Assembly (NCBI RefSeq): GCF_958979055.1
Contig: NC_084888.1
Location: 6,371,501-6,435,500, forward strand
Direction of reading: 5' to 3'
Length of the DNA: 64,000 nucleotides
Origin: Alnus glutinosa
Lineage: Eukaryota; Streptophyta; Magnoliopsida; Fagales; Betulaceae
The first letter of the stretch is position 1. Each line of letters starts with the position of its first letter. The translations under genes were made by a program, and so were the position numbers. The notes below the pieces were generated by a model, which had not been told where the DNA came from, ran no database searches, and saw only the letters and a list, made by a program, of their open reading frames with translations. Below are positions 22,234 to 36,100 of this stretch, piece after piece.

Positions 22234-24067
22234 TAAAATAAATTTAATTCAATTAATATTTAAATATAAGAAAAGGGTCTCACTTAAATTTTTCACCTTA
22301 AGCCTCAAAATTTATCGAGCCAGTCATGTTGAACCCACCTATCCAAATAAATTTTTAACTACCTAACCACCTACTTGGACAAATAAATTTCATATGGGTT
22401 ATCTCACATGCAGCAAATTGTTGGTGATCTTTATCCCTTAATCCGTTATATATATTACTTAAAAATGGCAGATCTTCAATGGAGTGAGTCACTCATTTTT
22501 TTTTTGAGAATTCTAGCCTTTAACCCTGTTGACATGTTTCACTTTTTTTTGTTCTTTTTTTAACGATCAATAATATTTACGTGGTTGGATTTTGAGGAGA
22601 CCACCTATGTTTTCAATTTTTTTTTTTTTTTTTTAATGAATAATTCTTGGTAGGAATTTAAACTTGTAGAATTTTGGATAAATCAAGCGTTTGGGTCGTC
22701 AACTTCTTTTGACTATCTAAATCACGATCCTCAATCAACAATTCCCTTTGGCCTCAAAGAAAATGAAGAAAACAAAAAAGAACCAACAGTTTATGCAAAT
22801 TCAAATCATGGTCCGTTATAAGCTCAATCAATACCATTTGTAAATTACAAATGTTGCGGCATAATGGAAGGAAAAAAAAAAAAAAAAAATCAGTTCTCGA
22901 AGACGATAACTAATAAAACTGATGAATGGTAGATTTGCAATAGAGATGTGATACTTGTCCAAGGCAATTATTATATATTTAATCAGGCAAAATTACATAG
23001 ATCTTGATTATTCTTGACTTCAGCTCAATGACTGTCATTCCAATCTTGCATAGGCTTAAAAGACATATATTTAGTTAAGTGTCATATTAGCAGTCACAAC
23101 AAAATAATACAAATTACAAGTTAAATTAGTAAAATAGCTTATAATATTGATTTTTGGGGAAATTATATTTTGCCCCAAACTATCACCTCAATCTCATTTG
23201 CACCTCTAAACTACTAACTCGAACTTATAAACTATCAGAATGTTTCGAGTTGCTCCCTGCGTCAAATCTAGTTGTTATTTTCTATGAAAAACTGAGTTAT
23301 AATTTGAAATAGTTTGAAAGTATAAGTAGAATTCGGAGTCTTGCTTCTTTTACTGTATACTCTGCTGCAGCCTGCAATGAAATCTAATACTGTACCAGCT
23401 ACCTCTTAAACTCTGAGATTGGAGTACCTCAGAAGTTCCAAATACAAAATGCTGGCTTTTTGTCTCCCCCTCCCCCCTTTTCTCTAAAATAGTCTCACGC
23501 CCGCTTTCTCAAAAAATGTATGACATATACACATTCACAAAGGACAATTGTTCTCTCTAATAAGACAGCATTGGGGAAAGTGAATTCAGGACATAGTATT
23601 TACTTTTAAAAAAATAAAAGATATGGACAGTTTCCATATAAGAAAAGAAGATAGATTAATTGCTTCTATAAAATATTAATGTATAGGACAACCCAGTAGC
23701 AAGATCAAATGTTTGGACCTTGGTTAAAGCTCATATATTAAACTTAGAAAAAAATGCCAAAAGCAGAAATTTCTGACTAACATGATATTAATTCACAAAT
23801 AAGTAATGTCTTTCCTATAAACTCTAGTTGAACTAATGCTTCCAAGACAAAATCTAATGCTGATCATCTTTTCTAGGAAAAAGCTGACAGCAACTGAATC
23901 ATCACGCTTGAAAGAGCATGGCTGGTTCACTAAGGCTATAAGTTAATGCAAGGATACTTCATCACAACAGATGATCTTTATCTATCAACATATAATTATT
24001 TGAGTATAATTTGGGAGTGTATATCTTATCGAAACCTAGTCAGCTACAAGCTTCATCAATGTATACC
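22233..24067. other. Intergenic, no gene seen
   Basis: AT-rich DNA with A- and T-runs (for example about 22620-22635 and 22870-22889) and no supported coding region. The portion nearest 24067 is probably the 3' untranslated region of the DUF2358 gene. Confidence 0.45.
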
Positions 24068-25487
24068 TTAAGCACCTATTCTCTTGCGCCATAAACCCCT
24101 GCTAGGCCTCAGAATTTGCTTCAGTAAAGCCATTTTGGGAACATTCCAGTGCTCCACATGCCTGAAGATTTTCATGGAGAGCTCAATATCCGAGAATGAT
24201 AATGTTGGAAAGATAGAAAAGAATGTGTCAGATTGTGAAACTTTACCTGCATACTTTTCCAGATTGTGTGTCAAAGTAGTACTCTGTATATCCAGTTGCT
24301 GCAACATAGCTTACCGTATTTAGATTAGACGAGGTAGATAAACAGGTTTAAATCAATATAACAGGTTTGTTTTTTGACATGTTCTCTTCTTCTTTGCATG
24401 TTTTTGTGAATATGTTATGATGCCTTTAATAGAAGAAACTGTATGCAAAAGAGTGCCAATGAGTTCACTGGCTTGAATATTTTGATGCATAAGAGCATAA
24501 TACATACCAGAAAGAATGGGCTTCCAAGGAAATGACATGATACAACTAAATCGCCAATGCCCAACTCCCTTATCCTGCAATCACAGGAGGATTTGGTGTC
24601 CGAGATGGCAAACAAGAAGCTTCAAATGATAAAAGAGATGTGGAATCCACTTGGAAAGCTCACCTCAAAGTCTTCCCACTTCATAAGCTGCATATTTGAC
24701 TTTTCTATAAGGGATCCAAAATTTGTACAATTCCTTTTGAAACGGCGGAGCCCTTTAAAGGAACCAGCTGGATCCGCAAATTCACAATCCTCTTCATAAG
24801 CATCGAGTGTAAGGCTCCCTAATCATTGGAAAAGAAAGAATGTTCAGTTAGGCCAAAGCATCATTTAATAGATAAGGAGGGAAAAAGAGAAGAAAATTTC
24901 CAAAGCATGGCATATGATAAAAGAAAAAAAAAAAGTCTAATTGGACTAAGAAAACCTGCAATTGAATTTCAAAACAAGCATATGAACCAACAAAGAACAG
25001 AACCGGACTGCCCTTTTCTGAAACAACAGAAAGGGTTTATCTGTGCATTATGCTTGTGGCTACAGCAAATGAAAATCAGAATCTCATATAAAAGCTAAAG
25101 TTTCAGTAAATTTTTTAGGGGGTTTCTCTAACCTGTGACGAAATATGATCTTTCAAAGTCATCTTTGATGGTGTCCACAACTATGGCACGCTCAACCATT
25201 GCTGACCCATCTCCAGCAAGCTCAAGAACTCTTTCAGGAGCTTCAACATTTGGCGGGGAACGGAAGAACGAAGCAGCAATCCCCAGGAGCTCAGAGCCAT
25301 ACCAAGCTATCTTGAGCAGCGCATTCTCAGGCTCGGATTCTCGACTACTCGAAGAATTGTTTGCTTGGTTCTCTCCATTGCATCGCAATCTGTACTTTTT
25401 GGGGCAGTAATTTGGTTTGAAAATCAGCGTGTGGTGGTGGCAATTGAGGTGGGGAGTGATGGAAGCAAAGGAGAGAATAGTTGCCAT
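24068..25487 (-). CDS. DUF2358 / NTF2-like plastid protein
   Basis: Five exons join in frame: 25487-25133, 24818-24664, 24574-24508, 24298-24247 and 24161-24068, giving 240 aa. I chose the ATG at 25487 (MATILSF) because it starts a Ser/Thr/His-rich, acid-poor leader typical of a plastid transit peptide. An in-frame ATG 108 bp upstream would add a low-complexity segment. After a helical stretch comes the DUF2358 core, recognised by VVDTIKDDFERSYFVTG, YEEDCEFADPAGSFKGL, GVGHWRFS and VCRHVEHWNVPK, which fold as an NTF2-like alpha/beta cone. No reaction is established for plant members. From memory it corresponds to Arabidopsis At2g46100, adjacent to the LCBK2 gene there as here. Confidence 0.88.
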
Positions 25488-25494
25488 GTTTCCA

Positions 25495-25518
25495 CAGAGA
25501 GAGAGAGAGAGAGAGCGA
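25495..25518 (-). promoter_or_regulatory. CT-rich 5' leader of the DUF2358 gene
   Basis: A GA run on the plus strand lies immediately upstream of the chosen ATG and gives a CT tract on the transcript strand. Confidence 0.4.
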
Positions 25519-25739
25519 GTGGTAGTTTTATCTTTTTCTGAGCAGAGAGTGTTTGGTAGTTGGAAGTTGGAGCCTTCTCCCGCGGGTTCTTTCAAGTATC
25601 TTCGGCCTCAAATAACGGCAGCCATAGAATACAAAAGCAGATTTTCTTCGGCCAGGAGCACACTAAGTAGGGTCAAATGAATGGGCTCCCTCACACGGAT
25701 TCGCTATGGGATGTTGCTAGTGTTGGGACACGGTGCCGT

Positions 25740-26090
25740 TTCGGGCAACCGCTCTAAAAATAGGCTCGTCGGACGTGATGTTGAGATTCATAAAACATTT
25801 AAGTTTATGTTCCTCAACACCAAAATTCATTAAGTGATGTTGAGATTCATAAAAGATTTAAGTTTATCTTCCTTAACACAAAAATTTATAATTGATTTTA
25901 GGTGGAATGACACATCACAGTTCGACAAATGGTATCAAAGCTACTCTCTGCGACTGTTCTAAAAACGGATCCTTTGAACGTGATGTCGAGGCTCATAAAA
26001 AACTTAGAATTTGTCTTCTTTAACACCAATTGATTTTAGATGGAATGGCAACTCACGAATTGACGGCTAGGACGCCTCAGCCAACTTGAA
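25740..26090 (+). repeat. LTR-retrotransposon remnant with primer-binding site
   Basis: TGGTATCAAAGC at 25930-25941 is one mismatch from TGGTATCAGAGC, the usual primer-binding site complementary to initiator tRNA-Met. Around it, a motif set (GACGTGATGTTGAGATTCATAA, split over positions 25777-25798, with AACACCAA and GATTTTAGGTGGAATG) recurs about two and a half times between 25775 and 26050. It is short, with no coding part. It could be a rearranged LTR or TRIM fragment. Confidence 0.45.
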
Positions 26091-26749
26091 ATCCCTATTA
26101 TTAGGCTACCCGAATTTCTTAAAAGAGTTTGCAAAATCTTTCTGTCCCGAACAAGTAGGCTCAGAAGCCCCTCACTGCCCAAATTTCTTTTCAATTTGAT
26201 CAGCCTAATAACGTGGTATTCTCATCCACCCCACCCCACTCGGCCCAACCCAACCACATGTTTATAGCAAGAATTCATGTCGTTGTCTAACGACATCAAT
26301 GACTAGAAAGTAAAATAAAAGATTCATCAGTTATTGTCCCTTTAATTCTTTCAAGCCACATTCGGCAGGGAGAGTGCTAGTGAAAGGTCAACATTACACG
26401 ACATTTGTCAACGCAAACAAAACGAATGGGCCATCTACTTGGAACTGCCAAGTCCAAACACAACAGAAAAATTGCTTGGCATCATTGGTAAAAACAGACA
26501 AAATCTCAAGACTTAACTTTTCTTTTCTTAAGGGATTCTTGGATTCTTCAAATCAATTCCATACATGTCACTTATTTTCCATCTCTTCAGAAAGACTCAC
26601 ACATTAATTCCATTGGTTGGGTTGCTCCTTTCGCTCATTCTGCTTTTCCTTTAATACATGTAAGGAGGCTAAAGATCAGTAGAGAAATGAATCACTTCAA
26701 GCAAATGAGCAACCTTGTACATTACTTGAAACATACTCCAGGGCTTGTA

Positions 26750-27463
26750 TCAGCATATCAACTCAATAGCAGCAGGTATATTGCAAATCTTCCTAGGAAG
26801 GAAGCCTAAGTGTTCTCCATCAGATTGAATGTATATGCTGCCACCGCCTGAGAGGTGCTCCACTTCAATAGACTGCACACTGCAACAGAGACGAAAAATG
26901 TTTAAATGGTACCAGTGGCGAAGCCAAGAGTGCACTTTAGTGGAACAAAATTGAATGCTAGTTAACACATAATGTAATTTGACAAACATTAATTAATTCA
27001 AAAAAGAAAAAATAGATTAATAACTGGCAATTTGCCAGTACAATATTAAAGAAATGAGATTTACATTCATTTTTTATGCTAATAGATAGATTATTTAATT
27101 CAATATGAGTTCACTTCGAGTTTAATTGAGAGTCATCAAGTTTTTCGCTCTCCTTTTGTTGTGGTCTGGTTTATTTGAGGTGTGGCACTTGCATGTGCTA
27201 GTATTTTGAAAATCAAGTCTAAAGAAATTCAAGTTACAAGTTGTTACCTACCACAATAAGCTGTTCCTAAATCTAAAAGTGTATGATTCGTATAGGTTCA
27301 ATGGAATCAATTACAGAAAGTTTTATGAAAATTTGCGGGTCACATGTAAATAAGGTTGGTTGGGGGTCCAAAAGTAACAAACAGAGTTGTTAAGACCAGC
27401 TTATATTGAAGTGAGACCACCATCCCCTCCCCACCCCCCCCCCCCCCCCAAAAAAACTCAACC

Positions 27464-27507
<44 letters not shown>

Positions 27508-30500
27508 AGAAGAACACCTTAAACAGCAGCTGGTGATGTAAGCATAATAAAATATAAAATTGTATATCTACACGTTAGTTTAGTCAATAGCACGCAAATC
27601 GCAACAACCTAATGTCATCTTAAGATGTCATGGGAGATGAAAGTTAAGTCGATAAATTACCCTGAGGTCAAGTTTGTCAAGTAAATTTGTTATTTTACTA
27701 GCCATATCCTCAATACACTTAACTAATTATCAGGTTAAAAATATCAAGAGTCAGCAAAGAACAACAAATAACAATGTAACGCATCACTCATAAAGAGAAA
27801 AAGTATACCTTCTAGAAGATACATTTTTGACCGATAAATGGGTTCCCTTGTATAGCTTATGTAGTTTTAGGATAAAGTCATACCACTTGAAGTCCTGAAG
27901 AATCACAACCTGCAAAGAAAGTTTTTGGCAAAGTCAAAGTAAATGGCAAAGCACCTCGTTTGAACCATTTAAAACAGCTGGTAATCAGTTAGGGAGGAGA
28001 TTCACATATAAACTAGTTTACCTCCAAATTTCCGTTGCAAGGGTGAGCATTTGGTGTAATCTTCATGCCACCACCAAAATATTTAGCATTTCCTATGCAA
28101 AGGGCTGTCACTTGAGAATATACTTCCCACTCACCCCCATTGACCTATAACCACAACATCATATAAACAGAACTTTTGGTGCAAATAAAAGAATACTATA
28201 AAATTCTGTAATGTTAAGGAGAAGTATAAAATCAAATCAAAAATCAAAAAAGAAAGGTACACTTGAGAACTTTGACTGCACTGACCCTGATTCTAAGGTC
28301 TTCATTACGGTGCCCCACAAAGGCTTGCAAAGCACCAAGAACATAGCACAAATTTCCGAATCTCTTGTATCTAGAAGCATAATAACCTGCCTTTGCACTC
28401 CTGCAAAATTTTATAGATTATAGTAGTGAGATATTTAATATCAGCTTTAACATTCAATCTGAAAATCATCAAGTTAACCTTACAAATGAATATCAGCAAC
28501 ATTAATGAAGTAGTGTAATTCTCCATGTTCTCTACTAATAACCCCAACATCTATCCTTGATCTCAGCCCTGAAAAACAACTTCCTTAGCACAGTATAAAT
28601 GACAAAGTTAAAGCACGTACATGAAGAATTAGTTAGTGGAAGCTCCTCAAGTCTTGGATCAACACAAGCATGACGGAAGGACAGAAGAATTAAACAAAAA
28701 CTAAAAGTTACCTTTAGCTATGCGTTCAATGGCTTCATGAGGATCATTTTTCCTGGTGAATGTACGAAAATATATTCTACAAATTAATGATCTAGAACAT
28801 GTAATATATAATTAAAATCAGGGGAGAAAATGGGATCAAGAGAAACGAGACCGAAGCGACATGAACTAACCAGCCAAATGTTCTTGCAAAATCAGACCCA
28901 GTCCCTAGGGGTATGAGCTGTAGGAAGGCACAATAAAATTTTATATCTCCTCTAGAAAAATCCATGCAAACCAGATCACAAATCAGACTAACAAGTTACA
29001 GTTGACTGAATTTTGCAGTTAAGATAAGAGCAGAAGGCAGGATCTAAATCAGAACTACCAAAGTCTGATGGTATCACTTACACCAAGTGCAGTTGGATGA
29101 GCAACCTCTCTTTCATTATTAGCAACAGGTTTTCCATCCCAGAAGAAGCCATTAACAACCTGTTTATTGCAAGTCCATGTGGATCAGTAGCATTCTCTTT
29201 ATTGAATACAATTTTTTTTTGTATGAAATAATGTGAATATCATGAATTACCAAGCTTAAAAAATTGCCAAATATCAACTCTTCATATTGTTACAATCCAA
29301 TAGAAAATTTTCACATCAAAATATAGAACAAGCTTATATTTGCCTGCAGTTGGGCAGAAGCCATTGTTAATACAACATGAATAAATACTCGATGAGTAAG
29401 TTCTTCTCTCTTTATTAAATCCATTCATCTTAGCAAGTTGCTTATGTAAATATATGTTTTGAGTTAAATGTAACGTTGAACACCTCATGAAGAGTTCCAT
29501 CACCTCCAACTGCAACCACAGCATCTGCACCCTCCCGTATAGCCTGCATACACGCAGATTAAGAGTAGAAGAACTAATAATGATCACCCCTTTAACAGAA
29601 CCTAAAATAGGTTCAAACCCGAACTACAAAGGCTCCAATCCCTACCTCCCTCGTTATGTCAATTGCATGAGAAGGACCTGAAGTCAAGGACTCACATATC
29701 TGGCCACAAGATACAAAATCATCACAAATTGTACAAATCTCAAGCAAAACAAATGACTTTGCACAAATATGTAAGAGATGGGGCACATCCCCCAATAGAC
29801 CAGGTAGATATTGATGTGGTCAATATCATCACAAATAACTTGTGAAGGTAAAGAAAAATGAGTTCACTACAAACATTGTACATTTAAAATACATTGGAAA
29901 TCTACAAAGCTAAAGCACTCCACATCCTCCATCATGCCTAAAACATTACCATAACGTAGTGAAATTCTTTACAATATAATCTAAATAATTTGGATTAGTC
30001 TGTATGTGAGATCAGAAAGAATTATAAGAACAAATAAAATTAAATAATATTAGGATACATATAGGACTAATTATATAATTTGTTTCATCTAAAATACATA
30101 AACATGAAGCTCCTGAAGTAGAGAAAAAAACGATGTTAAAGTATTAATTAAATTATTAAATCCACTATCTTTTTTATCAGCTTCAATTTTTGGAATAAAT
30201 AGTAATTAACATGTAACAGAACAAAAGTCCTGATTTTGAACTTGATACCATAGTTGACCCCAATTTTCAATTAAATATTTCAAGTATTGAGCTCACTTGT
30301 TGAGGTCGAGTTTGAGTGCACGCGTGAGAAAAAGTGTTAAAGAATTAATAAACGATAAATCCACTATTTCTTATTAATTTAAGGTTTTAACAGTGCCCAC
30401 TATCATCCTGTCCGGAATAAAATTTTATACATGAAAAATCATCATCACAAGATTTCATAGCGACTTAAACGGGGCGGAATATCCCCCAGGTTCATGCATA

Positions 30501-31067
30501 TTCGTAGTATCGGAAGTAAATGAACTCCAGAATTCCAAACGACGGTCGATGAAAAGAAGCACAATCTAATACGAGACAATTAACACCATTCACTTGACTA
30601 AGCTCGATGTATGTCGTTATTGTCGTACAAGTAACGGCAGCGAAAAGAACAAAAAAAAATCAATGAAAGAGAGAACTCACATTGCAGTCTCTACCAAGGC
30701 GGGACCTTAGATACGGAAGTAATTTCTTCCACTCCTTACCCGTTCTACCATTTGCACCTGCTCCAATTTCAACCCAAAAAAAATAAAAAAATAAAAGAGT
30801 TATTTGAAGCTGAAGCTTTTCGTTGATGACCCACAATGCTCTTCAATTTGATAGCCCAAAATGAAATAAAGATAAGGAAATTGACTAGGCCAATTCTTCG
30901 GAGAAAACAAAGCAACAGAGAGAGAGAGAGAGACCTCGGGGATTGACGACGAAAACGATGTCGCGGCGGGGGGAGGTGGAGGAGGGCCCTCCTCGGTGGA
31001 TCGAACGGTCGGCGGAGAGATCAGGTGCGAGGGGTTGGTCGGCTCTGAAACCCGAGGGTTTTGCCAT
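26750..31067 (-). CDS. LCBK2: Sphingoid long-chain base kinase 2
   Basis: Twelve exons join in frame: 31067-30935, 30757-30681, 29699-29646, 29543-29484, 29159-29082, 28917-28871, 28752-28712, 28568-28484, 28400-28286, 28144-28022, 27909-27809 and 26879-26750, giving 347 aa. It belongs to the diacylglycerol/sphingosine kinase family and is predicted to phosphorylate long-chain sphingoid bases at C1 using ATP. Diagnostic motifs are [16 protein letters not shown] at the start of the catalytic domain, the nucleotide loop [10 protein letters not shown] (GGDGT at 101-105), [15 protein letters not shown] (136-150) and the late DGEHLG-type beta-domain motif. The basic N-terminal 25 residues fit the mitochondrial targeting reported for the Arabidopsis protein, as I recall it. 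An upstream in-frame ATG at 31130 is possible. Introns include poly-C/poly-A at 27434-27502. Confidence 0.93.
27434..27502. repeat. Poly-C then poly-A tract in LCBK2 intron
   Basis: Sixteen C residues (27434-27449) are followed closely by 36 A residues (27467-27502), in the last intron of LCBK2. The A-run may be a retroposon tail, but no element body was identified. Confidence 0.85.
30917..30933 (-). repeat. (CT)n beside the first LCBK2 donor site
   Basis: A GA run on the plus strand lies directly downstream (in transcript terms) of the exon 1 donor and reads as (CT)n in the pre-mRNA. Confidence 0.6.
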
Positions 31068-32763
31068 TGCTACTCCCACTCTTCCCAATGCTATCTGATA
31101 GTAAATGCTCGGCATCTTCTTGTTTTCCACCTCCTTTTCGGTTAAATACCTGTCTTTTAAGATTCCTGTCCTTAAACGTTGTAATTACTGCTTTGTTAGC
31201 GCCACTTTATCAGAGATTTCGCAAACATAATCCATTGGCCTCGGATTCGATCCGCTTTCTGGAAGTCGTTCTCAACTACAATGGTTTTTATAGTGAGAAC
31301 AAAAAACGGTCTTTTGAAAAATATAAAAAAACACTCAACGACAGTTGAAAACAGCGATTAAAACAATGAATCTAGCAATTGGATAGAGTTTTCCTCCTTA
31401 CACAAAAGTTTCTTCAATCCAACAACTTATAAAATTGATTTTGTGTCCCTTAAAAATAGGAAAAACACGGATTGAGATCTCATGCAATACTTAATTTTTT
31501 GGCCATCCAATTAAAAAAAAAAAAAATTGTTTGAATAATCTTTTAGCGTAGGTGTTTAGTGGGGAACCACCCCTTCCTGGTGGTCGAAAACCAAACACCT
31601 GCCTAAAAAAATTACTCAAACAAACTATTTTGGTTTTTATATTGTTGTCAAGATCTGGGTCGTACATTTACAAATGGTATATATTGTATGAGATTTCAAT
31701 CCGATAAGCATATACTTTTTTAATAGCATTATAAGAGTTGAAAAAATTATACTTAAAGGGTATGGCCTTCTCACATGCTATTAAAATAACGTGTATTTGT
31801 CACATGCTAAGTGACACATGACAATTTTATAGACCGAAATGGAGGAACTTCTCCAACCCAATTTAAATGAAAACACTGTCTCTAGCAAAATGGGTTTGGT
31901 TAGAAGTCTTTTGTCCTTTAAAAATAAATGTAGATCCCATATGGTTTAAAAAAAAGAAAATGTTTCGGTTATTACATTATTTCCTATAATTGTTTTTTAT
32001 ATAAATTAATATGACAATTATATTCTCAATAGAAATGAGTGTCACATGGATTGTCATGTAACAATCAATATTTTAATAGTTGACGTGATAAATATTACAT
32101 AGACCATCATTAGTTTGTATTTGGAAATGACCGACCCCAAGTAGAAAAATGGCAATGACTTGTATCTTGAAATTATTACCAAAAAAAAACTTGGATCTTA
32201 GAATTATGAATTTCTATTTTCTTTCTTAAGCATTGGCTTAAGATTACTATATTTTTGAATATTCTAAAAACCCTATAATCACCTGCGAGTCACTTTCTAC
32301 ATTATTTAATGTTCTTCAATGGTGCTTTCATCCTAAGAAAAGTGCAAATGAAAATGAAAATCATAATCAAACCCAGAAATAGAATGGCAAAGTAGAAGGG
32401 AAATAGATTACTTATCAACAAAAAGTATAAGGGAAATAGAAAATGCATTCGTCAAAAAGCGCTTTACACACATTACAGAAGCCTTTCGATAGGGGCCGCC
32501 ATTTTCTGAAAATTGTTTTCAAACACCTGCTTTTGGAATGAGAACAAAAAATAAAATATATCTGTTTTTTGTTGTCTTTATTGTAAAATGTGTTTGGAAA
32601 GACACATTTGAGTACTCAAAGCTGCGGCTGCAATGGCACTGCTGCAAGTGTGAACTTCGATTACTTGGTTTTGCCATTCACATTTCACCTCAAATCATAT
32701 CATTTGGCAACTTCTTAATTTTTCAGAAGCTACAATCTAAATTCGTTAGTATATGAATTGAGG

Positions 32764-32806
<43 letters not shown>

Positions 32807-33187
32807 ATGGCATGAAGCCGTAGAAATAAGGGCAAAACAAGTAAAGCCAAATACCACCCACTTTCCATGTTAAGTTCAACAAATAGTAATGGGAAGTAGG
32901 GTACTAGATTTGCTTAAATGACACTAAGAAATCAAACTTCCTTAATCAGTCAAAACTCAAAAGTACCAAACAATGTGATAAAAGAAGTATTTTCCTCTTC
33001 ATAAAGGAAAGACAATAATATGCCAAAACGATATAAATGAAAGACAACTAGACAATTACAACCGCATGATTTACACATCCAAATCATTTCCATTTAACAA
33101 TATCATTAAGGGCATAACCAGCAAACATACAACAGAATAGCAAAAAGATACAATTCAATCTTTGGTCTTGGAAAAAAAAAAAAACAC
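31068..33187. other. Intergenic between LCBK2 and RPL5
   Basis: No supported gene. There is a (GA)n tract at 32761-32801. A stretch around 31660-31860 resembles the 21492-21730 MITE family but without a provable boundary. The end near 33187 is likely the RPL5 3' untranslated region. Confidence 0.45.
32761..32801. repeat. (GA)n microsatellite
   Basis: About 40 bp of GA repeats with a GGGAGG start, in intergenic DNA. Confidence 0.9.
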
Positions 33188-36100
33188 TTATCTCCGGGCT
33201 CTGCCCTTTGATTTTGAATCAAAATGGTGAGCCTTCAGCTTCTTTTTGCGCATCAAATCTGCAGCGCCACCACCCTCTCGGAATGGCATCCCCATGAGAG
33301 CCAAAAGTTTTTGGGCTTCTTGATCAGTTTTAGCTGTTGTAGTAATACAAACATCCATTCCCCTTCCTTTTCCAAGTGCATCAAATGTGATCTCCGGAAA
33401 TACACTCTGTTCACGAATCCCAATGCTGTAATTCCCATTCCCATCAAAGCTGTTTGGGTTTACACCTTGAAAATCCCTTGTCCTAGGAAGTCCCAAGTTA
33501 ATGAGCCGATCTAAGAAGGAATACATTATCTGTCAAAATCAAACAACATTCATAAAGCAAAAGAAAAAAATTAATATGTACGGGAAAAACAATGAATGCC
33601 AGTTTGTAATCCTGTGGGTAAAGACGCATCACTGAATTCTTGATAATATGTAAAATAAAGCGATGCACAAGGATGTATATTGTAAGAAATAGGTTTGGAT
33701 TCGTCCAATGTGAGAATGGCATAGTTTGCTGCAAGTAATCCATTATATTTAAGAAAAAACATGTCATAGGCACATGCAGACAAACACAGAGACAATCTTA
33801 AAGAAAATCAATTATAAGAAACAGCAATTTCTTACAATTAAGTCATTGTGATTTGATGAACATGGTCATCATCTCTACCATTTCTCTTCTTTCTATTCTC
33901 TCTACAATAGTCATGTCAAAGTCAAGTGAATAATCATAGCAATGATGTCTACAAGATTTGTCTAGAGCCTTCACAACATTATCTGACACATTCAAAAGAG
34001 ATGATGAAAAACGAATAACCATAATAACAATGAAAATTCCAAAACAGATAAAGTCAATCACAAACTTATACTATCAACACAAACACCAGCTTTGCAGCTG
34101 CTGCAATTATGGCCACTACTATCACCACACAATACGCTGCAACCAGTATGATGCTCCACTTTGACATTACCACTTTCAGCATGCAGGTATTTCTTCTAAC
34201 CCAAGAAAAACTCCAAATGTCTGACATCCTTCTTTTCTTTCTACTGGGTAATGCCTTCAACTCTAATCAAACAGCTCCTCCTTACTGGTTACAGCCTAAA
34301 ATTGAGTTTAACAGACGTATATCGGAATGTCACTAAATTTTGATTCTTACATCTTGTGCAAACCATGGGAATCTGAGTGCTGTATCAACTGTTAAAATGT
34401 AAAAGTTGGTACCACGGCCCCATGTAGTTTTCAATATTATCTTAAATAGCAAAAATTTCAAACACTGGCCTAACGAAGGAGCAACATGGATATTTCCATT
34501 GCAGTTTATTTCAGGTCAATTTAAAATAGAATTCAATTCAATCGAGAATCAAAATCAAGAGATGATGCAAACCTTTAGGTCTACAAAATACCATTACAGG
34601 CAACAAAAAACATTTATACCTAAAATCTAAATTAAAGAAATCACTTGAACAAAAAACAAATATCCCTAAACTCTAAATTGAAGAACCACACTTGAAGGAA
34701 CAAAACAGGCTTACGCTTCCTCTTAGTGTGACAGCAATCCCAAGTGGTTGACCTTCCCTGATCTTGAAGGTGGCAATGGAAGCTCTTGCTCGTGTCTTTA
34801 TGGGCCTCTGCCCGGTAATGAGCGCCAGATCATTCAATGCTGCTTCCAAACCCTTTGAGTTCTGCTGAGCATCCCCGATACCACAATTTACCACAACCTT
34901 CTCAACCTTTGGAACCTATATTGCCAAATTGAAGACGGAAAAATAATTCATGATCTACTCCATTTGAAATATTAAAGCACAACATCTGCTGACAAAAAAT
35001 GAACAATAATTCAAACTAAAAATCCCATAAGGCCCCCCTTTTTCCAGTTGATAATGTTGTTGCTTGGCTACCAAGAAAATAAATGAAGGAAAATAAACAA
35101 AAAAAAAATTATTTCTATGCTCTGTTTTTCTCAGACTCCAGAAAAATGGAAAGACCAGCTCATCTACTCCAACAAGTAGTACTAAACTCCAATTAGTTGA
35201 ATTTTTCATTCCCCCTCCTTGAATTCTATTAATATGATTATTTTTTTTATTTTTTTTATTTTTTTTATTTTTGATGAATGAAACCCTTTATAAAACCAAA
35301 CAAAGCTTTACAACACTCCAGTCAAAACTGGAATCAAAATCCCAGCAGGGATAACAACCAAAGCCCAACAACTCCCAAAACAAAGCCCCAGAAAAACAAG
35401 AGGCAGAAACACAAACAAGAACCTAATGCAGAGCAGCAAACCAGTTCAAACAACCAGCTCAACCAAAACAGCCTACAAGGAAAATCTGGCTATTAATTTC
35501 ACTTTAACCTCCCAACGTACTTAGAAAGGATCCCATCTTCGGTCTTAGGAGCCCGGCCATGAAGAAGGGCATTCCGATTCAACCACAAATTATACACTGC
35601 AGCAGCAAAACAAAGTCTCCTAGCCGTGGCTTGGAGTTGCTTACCTTTCATGCACCCTAAACTCCATTGAACAATCGAATCCCAAGAAATTGGGATATCA
35701 ATCATCCGACACTCAGCCATAAGAGACCTCCAGATTCTTCTACTAAAGCTACACTCAAAGAATAAATGGTCACGGGACTCTTGGCTAGCATGGCAGAAGA
35801 GGCATAGACTGTCCCCACTATAGCCCCACCCGCAGAGTTTTTCCTTAGTAGACAAAGCATACGATTCATTTTCTCAGTAACCAAACATAACCCACCTCAA
35901 ACCACTTTCCTTAAAACAAATATACCTCATTCAATAAGCAAATACACAACTAAAAGCAACAATAAAAAACCGATATATTAATATTAAGAAAAAAAAAGAA
36001 AAAAAAAAAGGATATATAATAACCCCAAAAACGCTCTTCTACACCTCCAAACTCAAACCCCATAAACCCCTAACGAGCCAAATCCAGATAATCAAATAAT

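Noticed and set aside
22175..22366. Open frame starting with Thr-His repeats
   Set aside because: A translation of the (CA)n-(TA)n microsatellite.
35221..35275. Simple T-rich repeat as an independent microsatellite
   Set aside because: Better explained as the A-rich tail of the minus-strand LINE fragment carrying the zf-RVT remnant.
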